Of a stretch of DNA of 64,000 bases, positions 1 to 8,440 are shown piece after piece; positions within the stretch are counted from its first letter, which is position 1, and every line of letters begins with the position of its first letter. Both the position numbers and the translations under genes were made by a program. The stretch spans positions 207,700-271,699 of the forward strand of contig NZ_BBMZ01000009.1 of NCBI RefSeq assembly GCF_000759795.1. The letters are read 5' to 3'. Source of the stretch: Pseudescherichia vulneris NBRC 102420 (lineage in GTDB: Bacteria > Pseudomonadota > Gammaproteobacteria > Enterobacterales > Enterobacteriaceae). Under the pieces are notes generated by a model. The model made no database searches. It was not told where the DNA came from and worked only from the letters and a program-made list of their open reading frames with translations.

Positions 1-948
1 GGACCGGGTGAGGTGCTTATCAAGGTGGAAGCCTGTGGAATTTGCGGTGCGGACGCAGGGGCTATTGAGGGTCTGGAAAAGGGCGTTGAATATCCACGCG
101 TCCCGGGCCATGAAGTGGTCGGTACGCTCTGCAAAACATCCGATCCATTACCCGCATGGCTGAAGCCAGGCCAGCGCGTCGGGGTTGGGCGTCTGGGCGG
201 GCACTGCAACGCCTGCGATCAATGCCGACTTGGGCACTTTAACCTCTGTCAAAACCAGCCGGTCACCGGCAGCACGTGTGACGGCGGGTATGCCGAATAC
301 ATGCTGGCGCGGACGACAGGGTTGGTCGCCATCCCGGACGACCTCTCATCCGTGGAGGCCGCACCGCTGCTTTGCGCCGGTATTGCAACCTTTAACGCCC
401 TGAAAAAATCTCATGCACAGGCCGGCGACACCGTCGTGATTCAGGGTATGGGCGGTCTTGGGCATCTGGCCGTGCAGTATGCCCGGAAAATGGGTTTTCG
501 TGTCGTCGCTGTTGGCAGGGGCGCTGATATCGCGGATGAAGTGATGACGCTTGGGGCACATCACTACGTAGATACACATAGTCAAGATGCCGTGGAAGCA
601 ATCAAAGCCCTTGGTGGCGCGGAAGTCGTCTTGTCGACCATAACGGATAGTCCAGCCGTATCGGCGTTGTTACCGGCGCTGGTGCCACAGGGGCGGCTAA
701 TGATCGTCGGGGTGGGTAAGGAGCCTTTGACCCTGATGCCGGGCGTGATGATAGGGCGAGAGTTAACGGTCAGGGGGGCTATTACCGGTACCGCCATTGA
801 GTTAGAAAAAGCCCTGAAGTTCAGCCTGTTGGCAAACGTGCGGGCCATGATTGAGACGCAGCCTCTGGCACAGGCGCAGCAAGCCTATGAAAAAATGCGC
901 AGCGGCCAGGCCAAATTCCGCATGGTTCTCACCCTTGAGCATAGCTAA
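1..948 (+). CDS. Zinc-dependent alcohol dehydrogenase, 5' end cut by window
   Basis: Medium-chain zinc dehydrogenase that would oxidise an alcohol or reduce an aldehyde with NAD(P). The reading frame is open from base 1, so the true start lies outside the window; the GTG at 13 is internal. Seen: the catalytic-zinc segment near the beginning (CGICGAD, then GHE), a structural-zinc cluster C-x2-C-x2-C-x7-C (residues about 65-80), and a Rossmann motif GMGGLG near residue 145. Family knowledge points to the AdhP/AdhA/YahK type. The substrate cannot be read from sequence. The gene ends about 70 bases before the CMD-like gene on the same strand. Confidence 0.9.
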   Translation, partial: GPGEVLIKVEACGICGADAGAIEGLEKGVEYPRVPGHEVVGTLCKTSDPLPAWLKPGQRVGVGRLGGHCNACDQCRLGHFNLCQNQPVTGSTCDGGYAEYMLARTTGLVAIPDDLSSVEAAPLLCAGIATFNALKKSHAQAGDTVVIQGMGGLGHLAVQYARKMGFRVVAVGRGADIADEVMTLGAHHYVDTHSQDAVEAIKALGGAEVVLSTITDSPAVSALLPALVPQGRLMIVGVGKEPLTLMPGVMIGRELTVRGAITGTAIELEKALKFSLLANVRAMIETQPLAQAQQAYEKMRSGQAKFRMVLTLEHS

Positions 949-1020
949 AACTGTTTTAGTCGATTGTTAAGCACCTTATTGAATAACGGTAGAGTATTAC
1001 CCTCATCTGCGAGAATAATT

Positions 1021-1542
1021 ATGAGCAATGTACGCGTTACGCCGTGGCAGGATAACGATCCCGTTCCGGCTGATTTACTGGCCGCTATGCAGGCCCGCCG
1101 TCCCGGCGGGGAATTAATTGATATTGACAGGGTGTTACTGAAAAGCTTTCCGCTGGCCACCGGCTGGAATGCCTTACTGGGCCGGGTTCGGGCCGACTTC
1201 AGCCTCGAACTGCTCTATCTCGAATTGATCATGCTTCGCGTAGCGGTACTTAATCGCGCTGAATTCGAGTGGGGCGTGCACTATCCGGTTTATCTCAAGG
1301 CAGGGGGATCGGAAGAGAAGGCTCAGGCGCTGAAACAGACCGAGCCGGAGCGCGGCCTGTTCGATGAGCGCGAATGGATGCTCATTTCCTTAACCGATCA
1401 GTCAACCAAAAACGTAAATGTCGACGCCGAGGTCATTGCGTCATTAAAGATCCTCTTTGGTGAAACCAAAACGGTGGAGGCGGTTGCGACCGTTGCTGCT
1501 TATAACATGGTTTCGCGTTTTCTGGTCGCGCTGGATATCTAG
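1021..1542 (+). CDS. Carboxymuconolactone decarboxylase (CMD)-like protein
   Basis: Mostly helical protein of 173 residues resembling CMD/AhpD-like family members. The region after residue 60 (LELIMLRVA...EFEWGVHYPVYLKAGGS) matches the helix pattern around the CMD core, but the usual C-x-x-C pair of AhpD is absent, with E-F-E-W in that place. An ATG at 1021 is preferred over an upstream TTG at 964 because the protein then begins like its family. No specific substrate can be assigned. It follows the alcohol dehydrogenase on the same strand and may share its transcript. Confidence 0.65.
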   Translation: MSNVRVTPWQDNDPVPADLLAAMQARRPGGELIDIDRVLLKSFPLATGWNALLGRVRADFSLELLYLELIMLRVAVLNRAEFEWGVHYPVYLKAGGSEEKAQALKQTEPERGLFDEREWMLISLTDQSTKNVNVDAEVIASLKILFGETKTVEAVATVAAYNMVSRFLVALDI

Positions 1543-1578
1543 CGCCACCATCTTCTCTCTTTCCACTATCTGGATATT

Positions 1579-1598
1579 ACTGCAGAGCAAACTGCAGT
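1579..1598. promoter_or_regulatory. 7-bp perfect inverted repeat upstream of cytochrome bd operon
   Basis: ACTGCAG and CTGCAGT are separated by six bases, about 70 bases upstream of the cioA-like start. It has no T-tract, so a terminator is unlikely; it could be an operator or the foot of a leader hairpin. This is a sequence observation only, with no known regulator assigned. Confidence 0.3.
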
Positions 1599-1666
1599 GA
1601 GGCTATGGGCGAAAAATAACAGGCTTCAACGCTTGAGAATGGTCACGCCCATAAAAAGGAGTACCT

Positions 1667-3085
1667 ATGTTCGGTTTAGATGCGTTTCATCTGGCAAGGA
1701 TCCAGTTTGCCTTTACGGTTTCATTTCACATTATCTTCCCGGCGATAACCATTGGTCTTGCCAGCTACCTGGTGGTGTTAGAAGGACTATGGTTAAAAAA
1801 ACGCGGGACGGTATATCTGGATCTTTATCATTTCTGGTCCAAAGTCTTTGCCGTTAACTTCGGTATGGGCGTGGTCTCCGGGCTGGTCATGGCCTATCAG
1901 TTTGGCACCAACTGGAGCGGATTCTCTCAGTTCGCCGGCAGTATTACTGGGCCGTTGCTCACCTATGAAGTATTAACGGCCTTCTTCCTGGAGGCGGGAT
2001 TCCTGGGCGTTATGCTGTTCGGTCGCAATAAGGTCGGACCGGGCCTGCACTTTTTTGCCACCTGCATGGTGGCGTTAGGCACGTTGATATCGACCTTCTG
2101 GATCCTGGCATCCAACAGCTGGATGCATACGCCGCAAGGTTACATTATTGAGAACGGCGTGGTGGTGCCCCAAGACTGGCTGAAGATTGTTTTTAACCCC
2201 TCCTTCCCGTGGCGTTTAGTGCATATGACCACGGCGGCCTTTCTGGCCAGCGCCTTTTTCGTTGGCGCATCCGGCGCATGGCATCTTCTTAAAGGCAAGG
2301 ATACGCCAGCGATCCGTAAGATGTTCTCAATGGCGCTGTGGATGGCGGTAATCGTGGCGCCCGTTCAGGCTTTCCTGGGCGATGGACATGGATTAAATAC
2401 GCTTGAACACCAGCCTGCAAAAATCGCCGCGATCGAAGGGCACTGGGAAAACAGACCCGGTGAAGCCACGCCACTCATTCTGTTTGGCATTCCGGATATG
2501 GCGCAGGAACGTACCAGGTATGCTCTAGAAGTGCCGTATCTCGGCAGCCTGATCCTAACACATAGCCTTAACAAACAGATCCCTGCCTTAAAAAGCTTTC
2601 CGCCTGCTGACAGGCCAAATTCCACCGTGGTGTTCTGGTCATTTCGTATCATGGTGGGGCTAGGGCTGCTAATGATTGCCCAAGGCGCACTGAGCCTCTG
2701 GCTGCGATATCGCAAAAGTCTGTATTCGTCGCGACCTTTCCTCTGGTTTGTGTTGTTAATGGGGCCTTCCGGATTGATTGCGATCCTTGCAGGATGGTTC
2801 ACCACCGAGATAGGACGGCAGCCTTGGGTCGTGTATGGCATTCAGCGAACCCGGGACGCGGTATCGGCACATGGCAGCCTGCATATGAGCTTTAGTTTGT
2901 TAGCGTTTATCGTGGTTTACAGCGCGGTGTTCGGTGTGGGGTATCTGTATATGATGCGGCTTATCAAGACAGGGCCGGTGAGCGGCGAAGGCCATCATCA
3001 AGAAGAGGGCGGTCCTGGCAGGATGCGTACCCCGGCACGGCCTCTCTCGGCGAGCAGTCAGCAAGAAGGAACACATGATGATTGA
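1667..3085 (+). CDS. cioA: Cytochrome bd-type quinol oxidase subunit I (CIO-like)
   Basis: Membrane subunit that oxidises quinol and carries the haems of a bd-type terminal oxidase. Seen: an N-terminal RIQFAFTVSFHIIFP segment with the haem-ligand His, a second conserved His in RLVHMTTA near residue 187, the quinol-site motif IEGHWE, and the family hallmark GRQPWVVYG near residue 385. At 472 residues it is shorter than E. coli CydA (about 520) because the Q-loop insert is missing, as in cyanide-insensitive oxidases. A strong AAGGAG lies just before the ATG at 1667. It overlaps the subunit II gene by 11 bases. The C-terminal tail is polar and Gly/Pro/Ser-rich. Confidence 0.92.
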   Translation: MFGLDAFHLARIQFAFTVSFHIIFPAITIGLASYLVVLEGLWLKKRGTVYLDLYHFWSKVFAVNFGMGVVSGLVMAYQFGTNWSGFSQFAGSITGPLLTYEVLTAFFLEAGFLGVMLFGRNKVGPGLHFFATCMVALGTLISTFWILASNSWMHTPQGYIIENGVVVPQDWLKIVFNPSFPWRLVHMTTAAFLASAFFVGASGAWHLLKGKDTPAIRKMFSMALWMAVIVAPVQAFLGDGHGLNTLEHQPAKIAAIEGHWENRPGEATPLILFGIPDMAQERTRYALEVPYLGSLILTHSLNKQIPALKSFPPADRPNSTVVFWSFRIMVGLGLLMIAQGALSLWLRYRKSLYSSRPFLWFVLLMGPSGLIAILAGWFTTEIGRQPWVVYGIQRTRDAVSAHGSLHMSFSLLAFIVVYSAVFGVGYLYMMRLIKTGPVSGEGHHQEEGGPGRMRTPARPLSASSQQEGTHDD

Positions 3086-4082
3086 TCTCTCCCTTATCTG
3101 GTTTGGCATTATCATTTTCTCCATCATGATGTATATCGTCATGGACGGATTCGATTTGGGCATCGGGGTCGTTTTCCCTTTCATTAAGGATGCCGAAGAG
3201 CGTGATGTCATGGTCAACACGGTGGCGCCGGTATGGGATGGCAACGAAACCTGGCTAGTGATGGGCGGTGCCAGCCTGTATGGCGCATTTCCGCTGGCCT
3301 ATGCCGTTATTACCGATGCGCTGGCTGCGCCCTTAACGCTGATGCTCATCGGTTTAATCTTCCGTGGAGTGGCGTTTGAATTTCGTTTTAAGGCCACGCC
3401 CGCCCATCGCCCTTTTTGGGATAAAGCCTTTATCTCTGGCTCTGTTCTCGCCACTTTCTGCCAGGGCGTGGTGGTGGGTTGTCTGATTAACGGCTTGCCT
3501 GTGAGTCATCGTGCTTATGTAGGGCCGGAGCTCATCTGGCTGGATCCCTTTGCGCTGTTTTGCGGCCTGGGGCTGGTCATTGCCTATGCACTACTAGGCA
3601 GTACCTGGCTGGTAATGAAGACAGAAGGGCAATTACAGCAGAATATGGCCAGACTCACGATCCCGTTATTGGCCGCGCTGCTGGTGGTTATGGGAATCGT
3701 TAGCCTCTGGACGCCGCTTGCGCATTCATTTATTGCTACGCGCTGGTTCAGCCTGCCAAACCTGTTCTGGTTTCTCCCCGTCCCTGTGCTGGTATTGGTC
3801 TGTTCATGGGGAGTGATAGGTTCCCTTCGGCGTGGGGCGCACTATTCACCTTTTTTATTAACGCTGATGCTGATCTTGCTGGGCTTTTCCGGGCTCGGTA
3901 TCAGTATCTGGCCTAATATCATCCCGCCGTCGGTCTCGCTTCACCAGGCGGCATCCCCAGAGATGAGTCAGGCGTTTATGCTGGTCGGTAGCCTGGCGAT
4001 CATCCCGATAATCCTTATCTATACCTTCTGGAGCTACTACGTCTTTCGCGGAAAGGTCAGGACGGGTGAGGGATACCATTAA
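3075..4082 (+). CDS. cioB: Cytochrome bd-type quinol oxidase subunit II
   Basis: Partner membrane subunit of the bd oxidase. The N-terminus contains the CydB signature (YIVMDGFDLGIG, residues about 16-27) followed by WDGNETWLV. Eight or so hydrophobic segments can be seen along its 335 residues, the usual length for CydB/CioB. The start at 3075 lies inside the end of the subunit I gene, implying coupled translation. A small membrane protein follows 10 bases downstream, as in other CIO-type operons. This would be an extra oxidase beside the main CydAB expected elsewhere in an enteric genome. Confidence 0.92.
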   Translation: MMIDLSLIWFGIIIFSIMMYIVMDGFDLGIGVVFPFIKDAEERDVMVNTVAPVWDGNETWLVMGGASLYGAFPLAYAVITDALAAPLTLMLIGLIFRGVAFEFRFKATPAHRPFWDKAFISGSVLATFCQGVVVGCLINGLPVSHRAYVGPELIWLDPFALFCGLGLVIAYALLGSTWLVMKTEGQLQQNMARLTIPLLAALLVVMGIVSLWTPLAHSFIATRWFSLPNLFWFLPVPVLVLVCSWGVIGSLRRGAHYSPFLLTLMLILLGFSGLGISIWPNIIPPSVSLHQAASPEMSQAFMLVGSLAIIPIILIYTFWSYYVFRGKVRTGEGYH

Positions 4083-4092
4083 GGAGAGAAAT

Positions 4093-4239
4093 ATGCTGAC
4101 GCGCACCGACAAGAAAAGTCGTACTTTGCTGAAAGGCGTATTCTGGCTGGTCATCATTTGGACCACCAGCGTCCTGGCGCTGGGGATTGTTTCGTTGCTT
4201 TTCCGCGCGCTTATGTCTGCGGCAGGTATGAAGGCATAA
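4093..4239 (+). CDS. DUF2474-like small membrane protein of the cytochrome bd operon
   Basis: A 48-residue open frame preceded by AAGGAGAG, starting 10 bases after the subunit II stop. It has a basic N-terminus (MLTRTDKKSRTLLKG) and one transmembrane helix (VFWLVIIWTTSVLALGIVSLLF). Position, size and single-span layout match the DUF2474 proteins encoded after cioAB, which play the part that CydX plays in CydAB. The function is inferred from context; the sequence is too short for a secure family call. Confidence 0.7.
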   Translation: MLTRTDKKSRTLLKGVFWLVIIWTTSVLALGIVSLLFRALMSAAGMKA

Positions 4240-4247
4240 TCCAGGAC

Positions 4248-4279
4248 AGACGCCTGGTCGTTTTCCGCCCAGGCGTTTT
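4248..4279 (+). terminator. Rho-independent terminator after cytochrome bd operon
   Basis: ACGCCTGG pairs with CCAGGCGT across an 11-base loop, followed by TTTT. It lies just after the stop of the small DUF2474-like gene and closes the operon. Confidence 0.8.
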
Positions 4280-4398
4280 ACCTGAAAGAAAAACTTTTCC
4301 GCTTAACAAGTTTATCTGCTTTGTCGGGAGCGCCGTATCCACCTCATACTGCTTCAGATACTTTCCTCCGTCTTACGCCATACCTACCGAACAAATCT

Positions 4399-5337
4399 AT
4401 GACAATTCCATTGACGATCAAACAAATTGAGATGCTGGTGAAAATCAGTGAGGGAAAAGGGCTGTCCGAAGCGGCGCGGCTGCTTAACATATCCCCTTCC
4501 GCCGTGAGCAAGGGGCTTGCGGTGATGGAAGAAAACCTCGGCGTGCCGCTCATTCAGAGAACGACCCGTTCATTTCAGCTAACTGAAGCTGGAGAGTACT
4601 TTGTCTCCCGCGCCTCAGAGCTTCTGAAAGAGTTTGACGATATCGTTAATACGACCTGTGGATATTTCAATCACCCTCATGGCGCGCTGAGGATCACCTG
4701 TTCTGTGGCGTTTGGCTATGCACATTTGATTGATATTTTTGAAGAGTACCGTAAGAAAAATCATGACGTTGAACTGATTCTGGATCTTGACGATCACCTG
4801 ACGAATCTTAATGAAAACAATGTCGACATCGCGCTGCGGATCACCGCTACGCCGCCGCAGAACTATGCGGCCAGGAAGTTATCCAAAATAAGCTGGCTCT
4901 ATTGTGCATCACCAGCCTACCTGGCGCGAAACGGCACCCCGACCAAACGCACTGAGCTCACCAGCCATGCGTGTCTCGTGTATCCGGGCCTAACGCCACC
5001 GCTTCGCTACAACGAGATTGCGTCTCAGCATCCACAGTGCAATATCAAACCTAAAACGCCGGTGCAGGCTAACAGTAGCCTGCTGCTGCTAAAAGCGGCC
5101 CTTTCCGGACAGGGGATTGCCTGGCTCCCTTCCTATCTTATCAGTCAGCACATTGAGAGCGGGGAGTTAGTGCCCCTTACGCTGGATGGTAAATGCGCTT
5201 ATCCGACTCATAGCCTTTACGCGCTCTATTTCCCGAGCAAGTTTCGCAATCCTAAAGTCAGATCCTTTATCGATTTCCTGGTTGAGGAGAATCAACCCTG
5301 GAATCGTTGGGAGAAAGCTATCGATGGCCTGCTGTAA
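4399..5337 (+). CDS. LysR-family transcriptional regulator
   Basis: DNA-binding regulator with the LysR winged helix at the N-terminus (EAARLLNISPSAVSKGLAVMEENLGVPLIQRTTR region, residues about 23-55) and a periplasmic-binding-like effector domain after it (ITCSVAFGYAHLIDIFEEYRKK onwards). Length, 312 residues, is typical. ATG at 4399 is chosen because the HTH then starts at the usual distance; an upstream TTG at 4321 would add an atypical tail. It stands alone between the bd oxidase operon and the permease; its target is unknown. Confidence 0.85.
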   Translation: MTIPLTIKQIEMLVKISEGKGLSEAARLLNISPSAVSKGLAVMEENLGVPLIQRTTRSFQLTEAGEYFVSRASELLKEFDDIVNTTCGYFNHPHGALRITCSVAFGYAHLIDIFEEYRKKNHDVELILDLDDHLTNLNENNVDIALRITATPPQNYAARKLSKISWLYCASPAYLARNGTPTKRTELTSHACLVYPGLTPPLRYNEIASQHPQCNIKPKTPVQANSSLLLLKAALSGQGIAWLPSYLISQHIESGELVPLTLDGKCAYPTHSLYALYFPSKFRNPKVRSFIDFLVEENQPWNRWEKAIDGLL

Positions 5338-5352
5338 CCAGCAGGCTTTTTT
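5327..5352 (+). terminator. Terminator overlapping the LysR gene stop
   Basis: GCCTGCTG and CAGCAGGC form an 8-bp stem around the stop codon at 5335-5337, followed by six T residues. Convincing intrinsic terminator for the LysR gene. Confidence 0.85.
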
Positions 5353-5376
5353 AATGTGCTGTAGATCACAATTGCA
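5349..5376 (+). promoter_or_regulatory. Candidate CRP-binding site upstream of amino-acid permease
   Basis: TGTGC-N6-TCACA (5355-5370), inside an AT-rich flank, differs from the CRP consensus TGTGA-N6-TCACA at one position. It sits about 330 bases before the permease start, so a promoter should lie between. The rest of 5377-5703 is AT-rich leader without a gene; it contains a small inverted repeat AGAAA-N4-TTTCT at 5500-5513 and a possible TTGCTG...TACATT promoter near 5540-5562 that cannot be confirmed by eye. Confidence 0.5.
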
Positions 5377-5703
5377 ATTTAGCATTAGAATGCATCCATA
5401 AGGAAAAACTATTATCACGATCACATTCATAGATAAATAATTTTATATTTTGTGGCCTCTGTCATGTTGCTTTCAAATAAACAACCTGTGAACAAAAGTA
5501 GAAACTGTTTTCTTTAATTTTCATTCGCTACAGTTTTGTTGCTGTGTAAAGCTTCTTACATTCAATCATTAATGCCTAAAGGGTTATTTGATTGGAATAC
5601 GGCAGGGCTTGTTAATTTTGGGCAAGAAATTAACCAAGTTACCACAGCATGCATTTAAAACATGCTCAGTCTGGTGCTTTTATTTAGTTTATTGGGGTCT
5701 CCT

Positions 5704-6984
5704 ATGACTGTAGGAATTAATAACGAAGCAATTAATAAAAAGAATATTCCCTTTACTATGTACGATTTAGGATGGGTAGTGCTCTGCATCGGCGCGGCTA
5801 TTGGATCCGGCATTGTCTTTTTCCCGTTACAGGTTGGCCTGAAAGGCGTATGGGTATTTGCGTTAGCGGTTATCCTGGGTTATCCGGCCGTCTATTACAT
5901 GCAAAAACTGTTTATCGAAACCATGGCGCGTAGCGATGAGCAGGATTCCTATCTAAGTATTATCGCCAGTTATGTTGGCAACCGCTGGGGAGTGTTGCTG
6001 GGCGCGCTTTACTCCATCACCATGCTGAAATCGATGGTTGAGTATGCCCTTGCCATCACCAATGACAGCGCCTCATACATAAAAACATTTGGCCTTACAA
6101 CCGAGACGCTCTCTGAACACTGGTGGTGGCCTTTGCTGTTAATCGCTGGGCTCTCTTTGGTGGCCTCCAAGGGGGAGAAGGTCCTGTTTAAAGTGTCGGG
6201 CAGCATGATTGCAGTAAAACTGGTGATCATCGTAGCCATTGGCTTTGTAGTGGTGCCTTTCTGGGATGTGGGCAATATCGGCGAACTTCCAACCGTTAGC
6301 CACCTCGTTGTTGGCGCGTTCCCAACCCTACCATTCGCTATCTTCTCTATCATGTTCGTTGGGATTTTAAACCCCATGAATATCGCCTATAAAAAACGTG
6401 AAGAAGATAAAGAGGTGGCAAAGTACAAGATTTTGCGCGTACACAAAGTGGCTTATCTGGTTCTGGTGGCTACCGTGCTGCTGTTTGTGGTCTCCATTGT
6501 ACTTTCTATCAGCGAGGCAGACGCGCTGCGCGCTTACCAGGATAACATCTCGGCGCTTGCCCTGGCCGCAAAGGTGATACCCGGGGCAGCAGTGAAATAC
6601 ATGAGCGTGATCCTTAATGTGTTCTCTATCGTAACCGCATTCCTGGCACTTTATCTGGCCGTTCATGAGTCATTTGTTGGCCTGATCAAAGTGGCTGTAG
6701 AAAAGATGTTTAAGTCACATGACCCCAATAGCAATGCAATTTCAGTTGCTGCGTTTTTCATGGTGGTGCTGGTGTTATGGCTAATCGTTTTGACCAACTT
6801 CCCGATTCTGAAGGTATTTGTTTTCGGCGGTGTAACCTATGGTCTGATTAGCTGCATCATTCCTGGAATTATTATATTGAAGAATGACAGGTTCACTGAC
6901 CTGCGTGGGGTATCGGTCTACTATGTTATCTTGATTGGTATACTGATGTGCATTGGCCCATTTGTTATGCTGTTTTCACAATAG
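5704..6984 (+). CDS. Hydroxy/aromatic amino acid permease (HAAAP family, YhaO/TdcC/SdaC-like)
   Basis: Inner-membrane symporter for an amino acid, probably serine, threonine or a related hydroxy amino acid. About eleven hydrophobic helices span its 426 residues. Family marks visible are GWVVLCIGAAIGSGIVF..PLQVGLKG near the start, NDSASYIKTFGL mid-protein, and NISALALAAKVIPG late, all closely matching E. coli YhaO. ATG at 5704 is preferred (GGGG upstream, family-like N-terminus); an ATG at 5662 would add 14 hydrophobic residues. The gene precedes PLP enzymes and RidA on the same strand, suggesting that it imports their substrate. Confidence 0.88.
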   Translation: MTVGINNEAINKKNIPFTMYDLGWVVLCIGAAIGSGIVFFPLQVGLKGVWVFALAVILGYPAVYYMQKLFIETMARSDEQDSYLSIIASYVGNRWGVLLGALYSITMLKSMVEYALAITNDSASYIKTFGLTTETLSEHWWWPLLLIAGLSLVASKGEKVLFKVSGSMIAVKLVIIVAIGFVVVPFWDVGNIGELPTVSHLVVGAFPTLPFAIFSIMFVGILNPMNIAYKKREEDKEVAKYKILRVHKVAYLVLVATVLLFVVSIVLSISEADALRAYQDNISALALAAKVIPGAAVKYMSVILNVFSIVTAFLALYLAVHESFVGLIKVAVEKMFKSHDPNSNAISVAAFFMVVLVLWLIVLTNFPILKVFVFGGVTYGLISCIIPGIIILKNDRFTDLRGVSVYYVILIGILMCIGPFVMLFSQ

Positions 6985-7176
6985 AAACCTGACTTCTGTA
7001 GCTCACACTGTGCTTTAACCATAATAATTAAAATGCTTTATCATTAGTTTTGTTCAGGGTCATCATTAGCTCGATTCATGATCGCCCTAAAATAAAATTC
7101 TGCGAGTGGAAAACAATTATCAAAGACGCTTGCCTGTGATATTAAGAAAGAGACAAAAAGACAATGGGGAGCGGAG

Positions 7177-8361
7177 ATGTCGCACAATAAAATCGCAAAC
7201 AAATTACAGAACCTTCAGTCATCTGCAATTAGGGAGTTATTGAAACATAGCAAAATGGATGGCGTCATTTCTCTTGGCGGAGGCATTCCGGACCCCAATC
7301 TGTTTGATCGCGAAGGTTTACAGATAGCTATGGATAATGTGCTTACGCACGGTTGGAAAGATGCCTTTCAATATGGTCTTAGCGAGGGTAGCCCAGAGCT
7401 GCGTGGCGCCATCTGCCAACTTATGAAAGAGAGAGCGATTAGCTGCGATATAGATGATGTCGTCGTGACCTCTGGCTCTCAGCAATCGTTGGATATCCTT
7501 GCTCGCGCCTTGATTAACCCGGGTGACGTTGTGGTTGTGGAACGACCTACCTATCTGGCGGCATTGCAGGTGTTACAGCTTGCTGAAGCAAATCTGATGT
7601 CAGTCGGAACAGACGGCCAGGGAATGATCGTCGATGAGCTCGAAGCGCTGTTGAAAACCACGTCGGTGAAGGCAGTTTACATCGTGCCCACCTTTGGCAA
7701 CCCCGGCGGTGTTACCCTGACAGAGCAGCGACGCCAGCAGCTGGTGGCGCTTTCCCAGCGCTACGACTTCGTTATCATCGAAGACGATCCTTATGGCGAA
7801 ATTAACTTTACCGATAAGACGTTTACTCCGCTCATATCTTGGGCGGCGGAAATGGGTGTCAGCGACAACGTGATTTACACCTCTACCTTTTCTAAGATCC
7901 TCGCGCCGGGCGCGCGGGTAGGTTGGTTAGTCGTGCCGGAGTGGCTTAAGCGACAGGTAGTGAACCTTAAGCAAGCCACGGATTTACACACCAGTTCGTT
8001 ATCCCAGTCGCTGACGTACCACTATCTGAACAGTGGCCGCCTGGCGGATCAAATCGCCCTGATCCGCCAAGCCTATAAGCAAAAATGCCTTGTCCTGAGC
8101 CAGCACCTGCAGAACGAGTTGGGCGACCATCTGACCTTCCATCAACCGATGGGCGGCATGTTTCTATGGGCAAAATTTAAATATGAAATGAACACCACGC
8201 ACTGGCTGCAGAAAACGCTGAGTAACGGTGTGGTGTATGTGCCAGGCGAGTTCTTCTACTGCAATGAGCCGGATCGCTCCACGCTGCGTATGTCGTACGT
8301 CAGCACTACAGAAGAAAATCTGAAAGAAGCGGTTATGCGCTTAAAAACCGCGTTGAATTAA
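7177..8361 (+). CDS. PLP-dependent aminotransferase, class I/II (LysN/MocR-type fold)
   Basis: Cytosolic aminotransferase transferring the amino group between an amino acid and a 2-oxo acid. Seen: GGGIPDP near residue 30, the PLP-ring contact YIVPTFGNPGG (about 168-178), EDDPYGEI with the cofactor Asp (about 202-209), and the Schiff-base lysine in TSTFSKILAPGARVGW (about 231-246). Length of 394 residues is normal for this 2-aminoadipate/broad-specificity subgroup. ATG at 7177 follows GGGGAGCGGAG. It is 79 bases ahead of a cystathionine beta-lyase-like gene, so a shared amino-acid pathway is likely. Confidence 0.88.
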   Translation: MSHNKIANKLQNLQSSAIRELLKHSKMDGVISLGGGIPDPNLFDREGLQIAMDNVLTHGWKDAFQYGLSEGSPELRGAICQLMKERAISCDIDDVVVTSGSQQSLDILARALINPGDVVVVERPTYLAALQVLQLAEANLMSVGTDGQGMIVDELEALLKTTSVKAVYIVPTFGNPGGVTLTEQRRQQLVALSQRYDFVIIEDDPYGEINFTDKTFTPLISWAAEMGVSDNVIYTSTFSKILAPGARVGWLVVPEWLKRQVVNLKQATDLHTSSLSQSLTYHYLNSGRLADQIALIRQAYKQKCLVLSQHLQNELGDHLTFHQPMGGMFLWAKFKYEMNTTHWLQKTLSNGVVYVPGEFFYCNEPDRSTLRMSYVSTTEENLKEAVMRLKTALN

Positions 8362-8440
8362 TCGTCGCCGCCATCTATCCAGGGGCGGGGACATAGGTCA
8401 AAACAAATCAGTACGTGTTGTAAAAAGAGGAAGTTTAATA

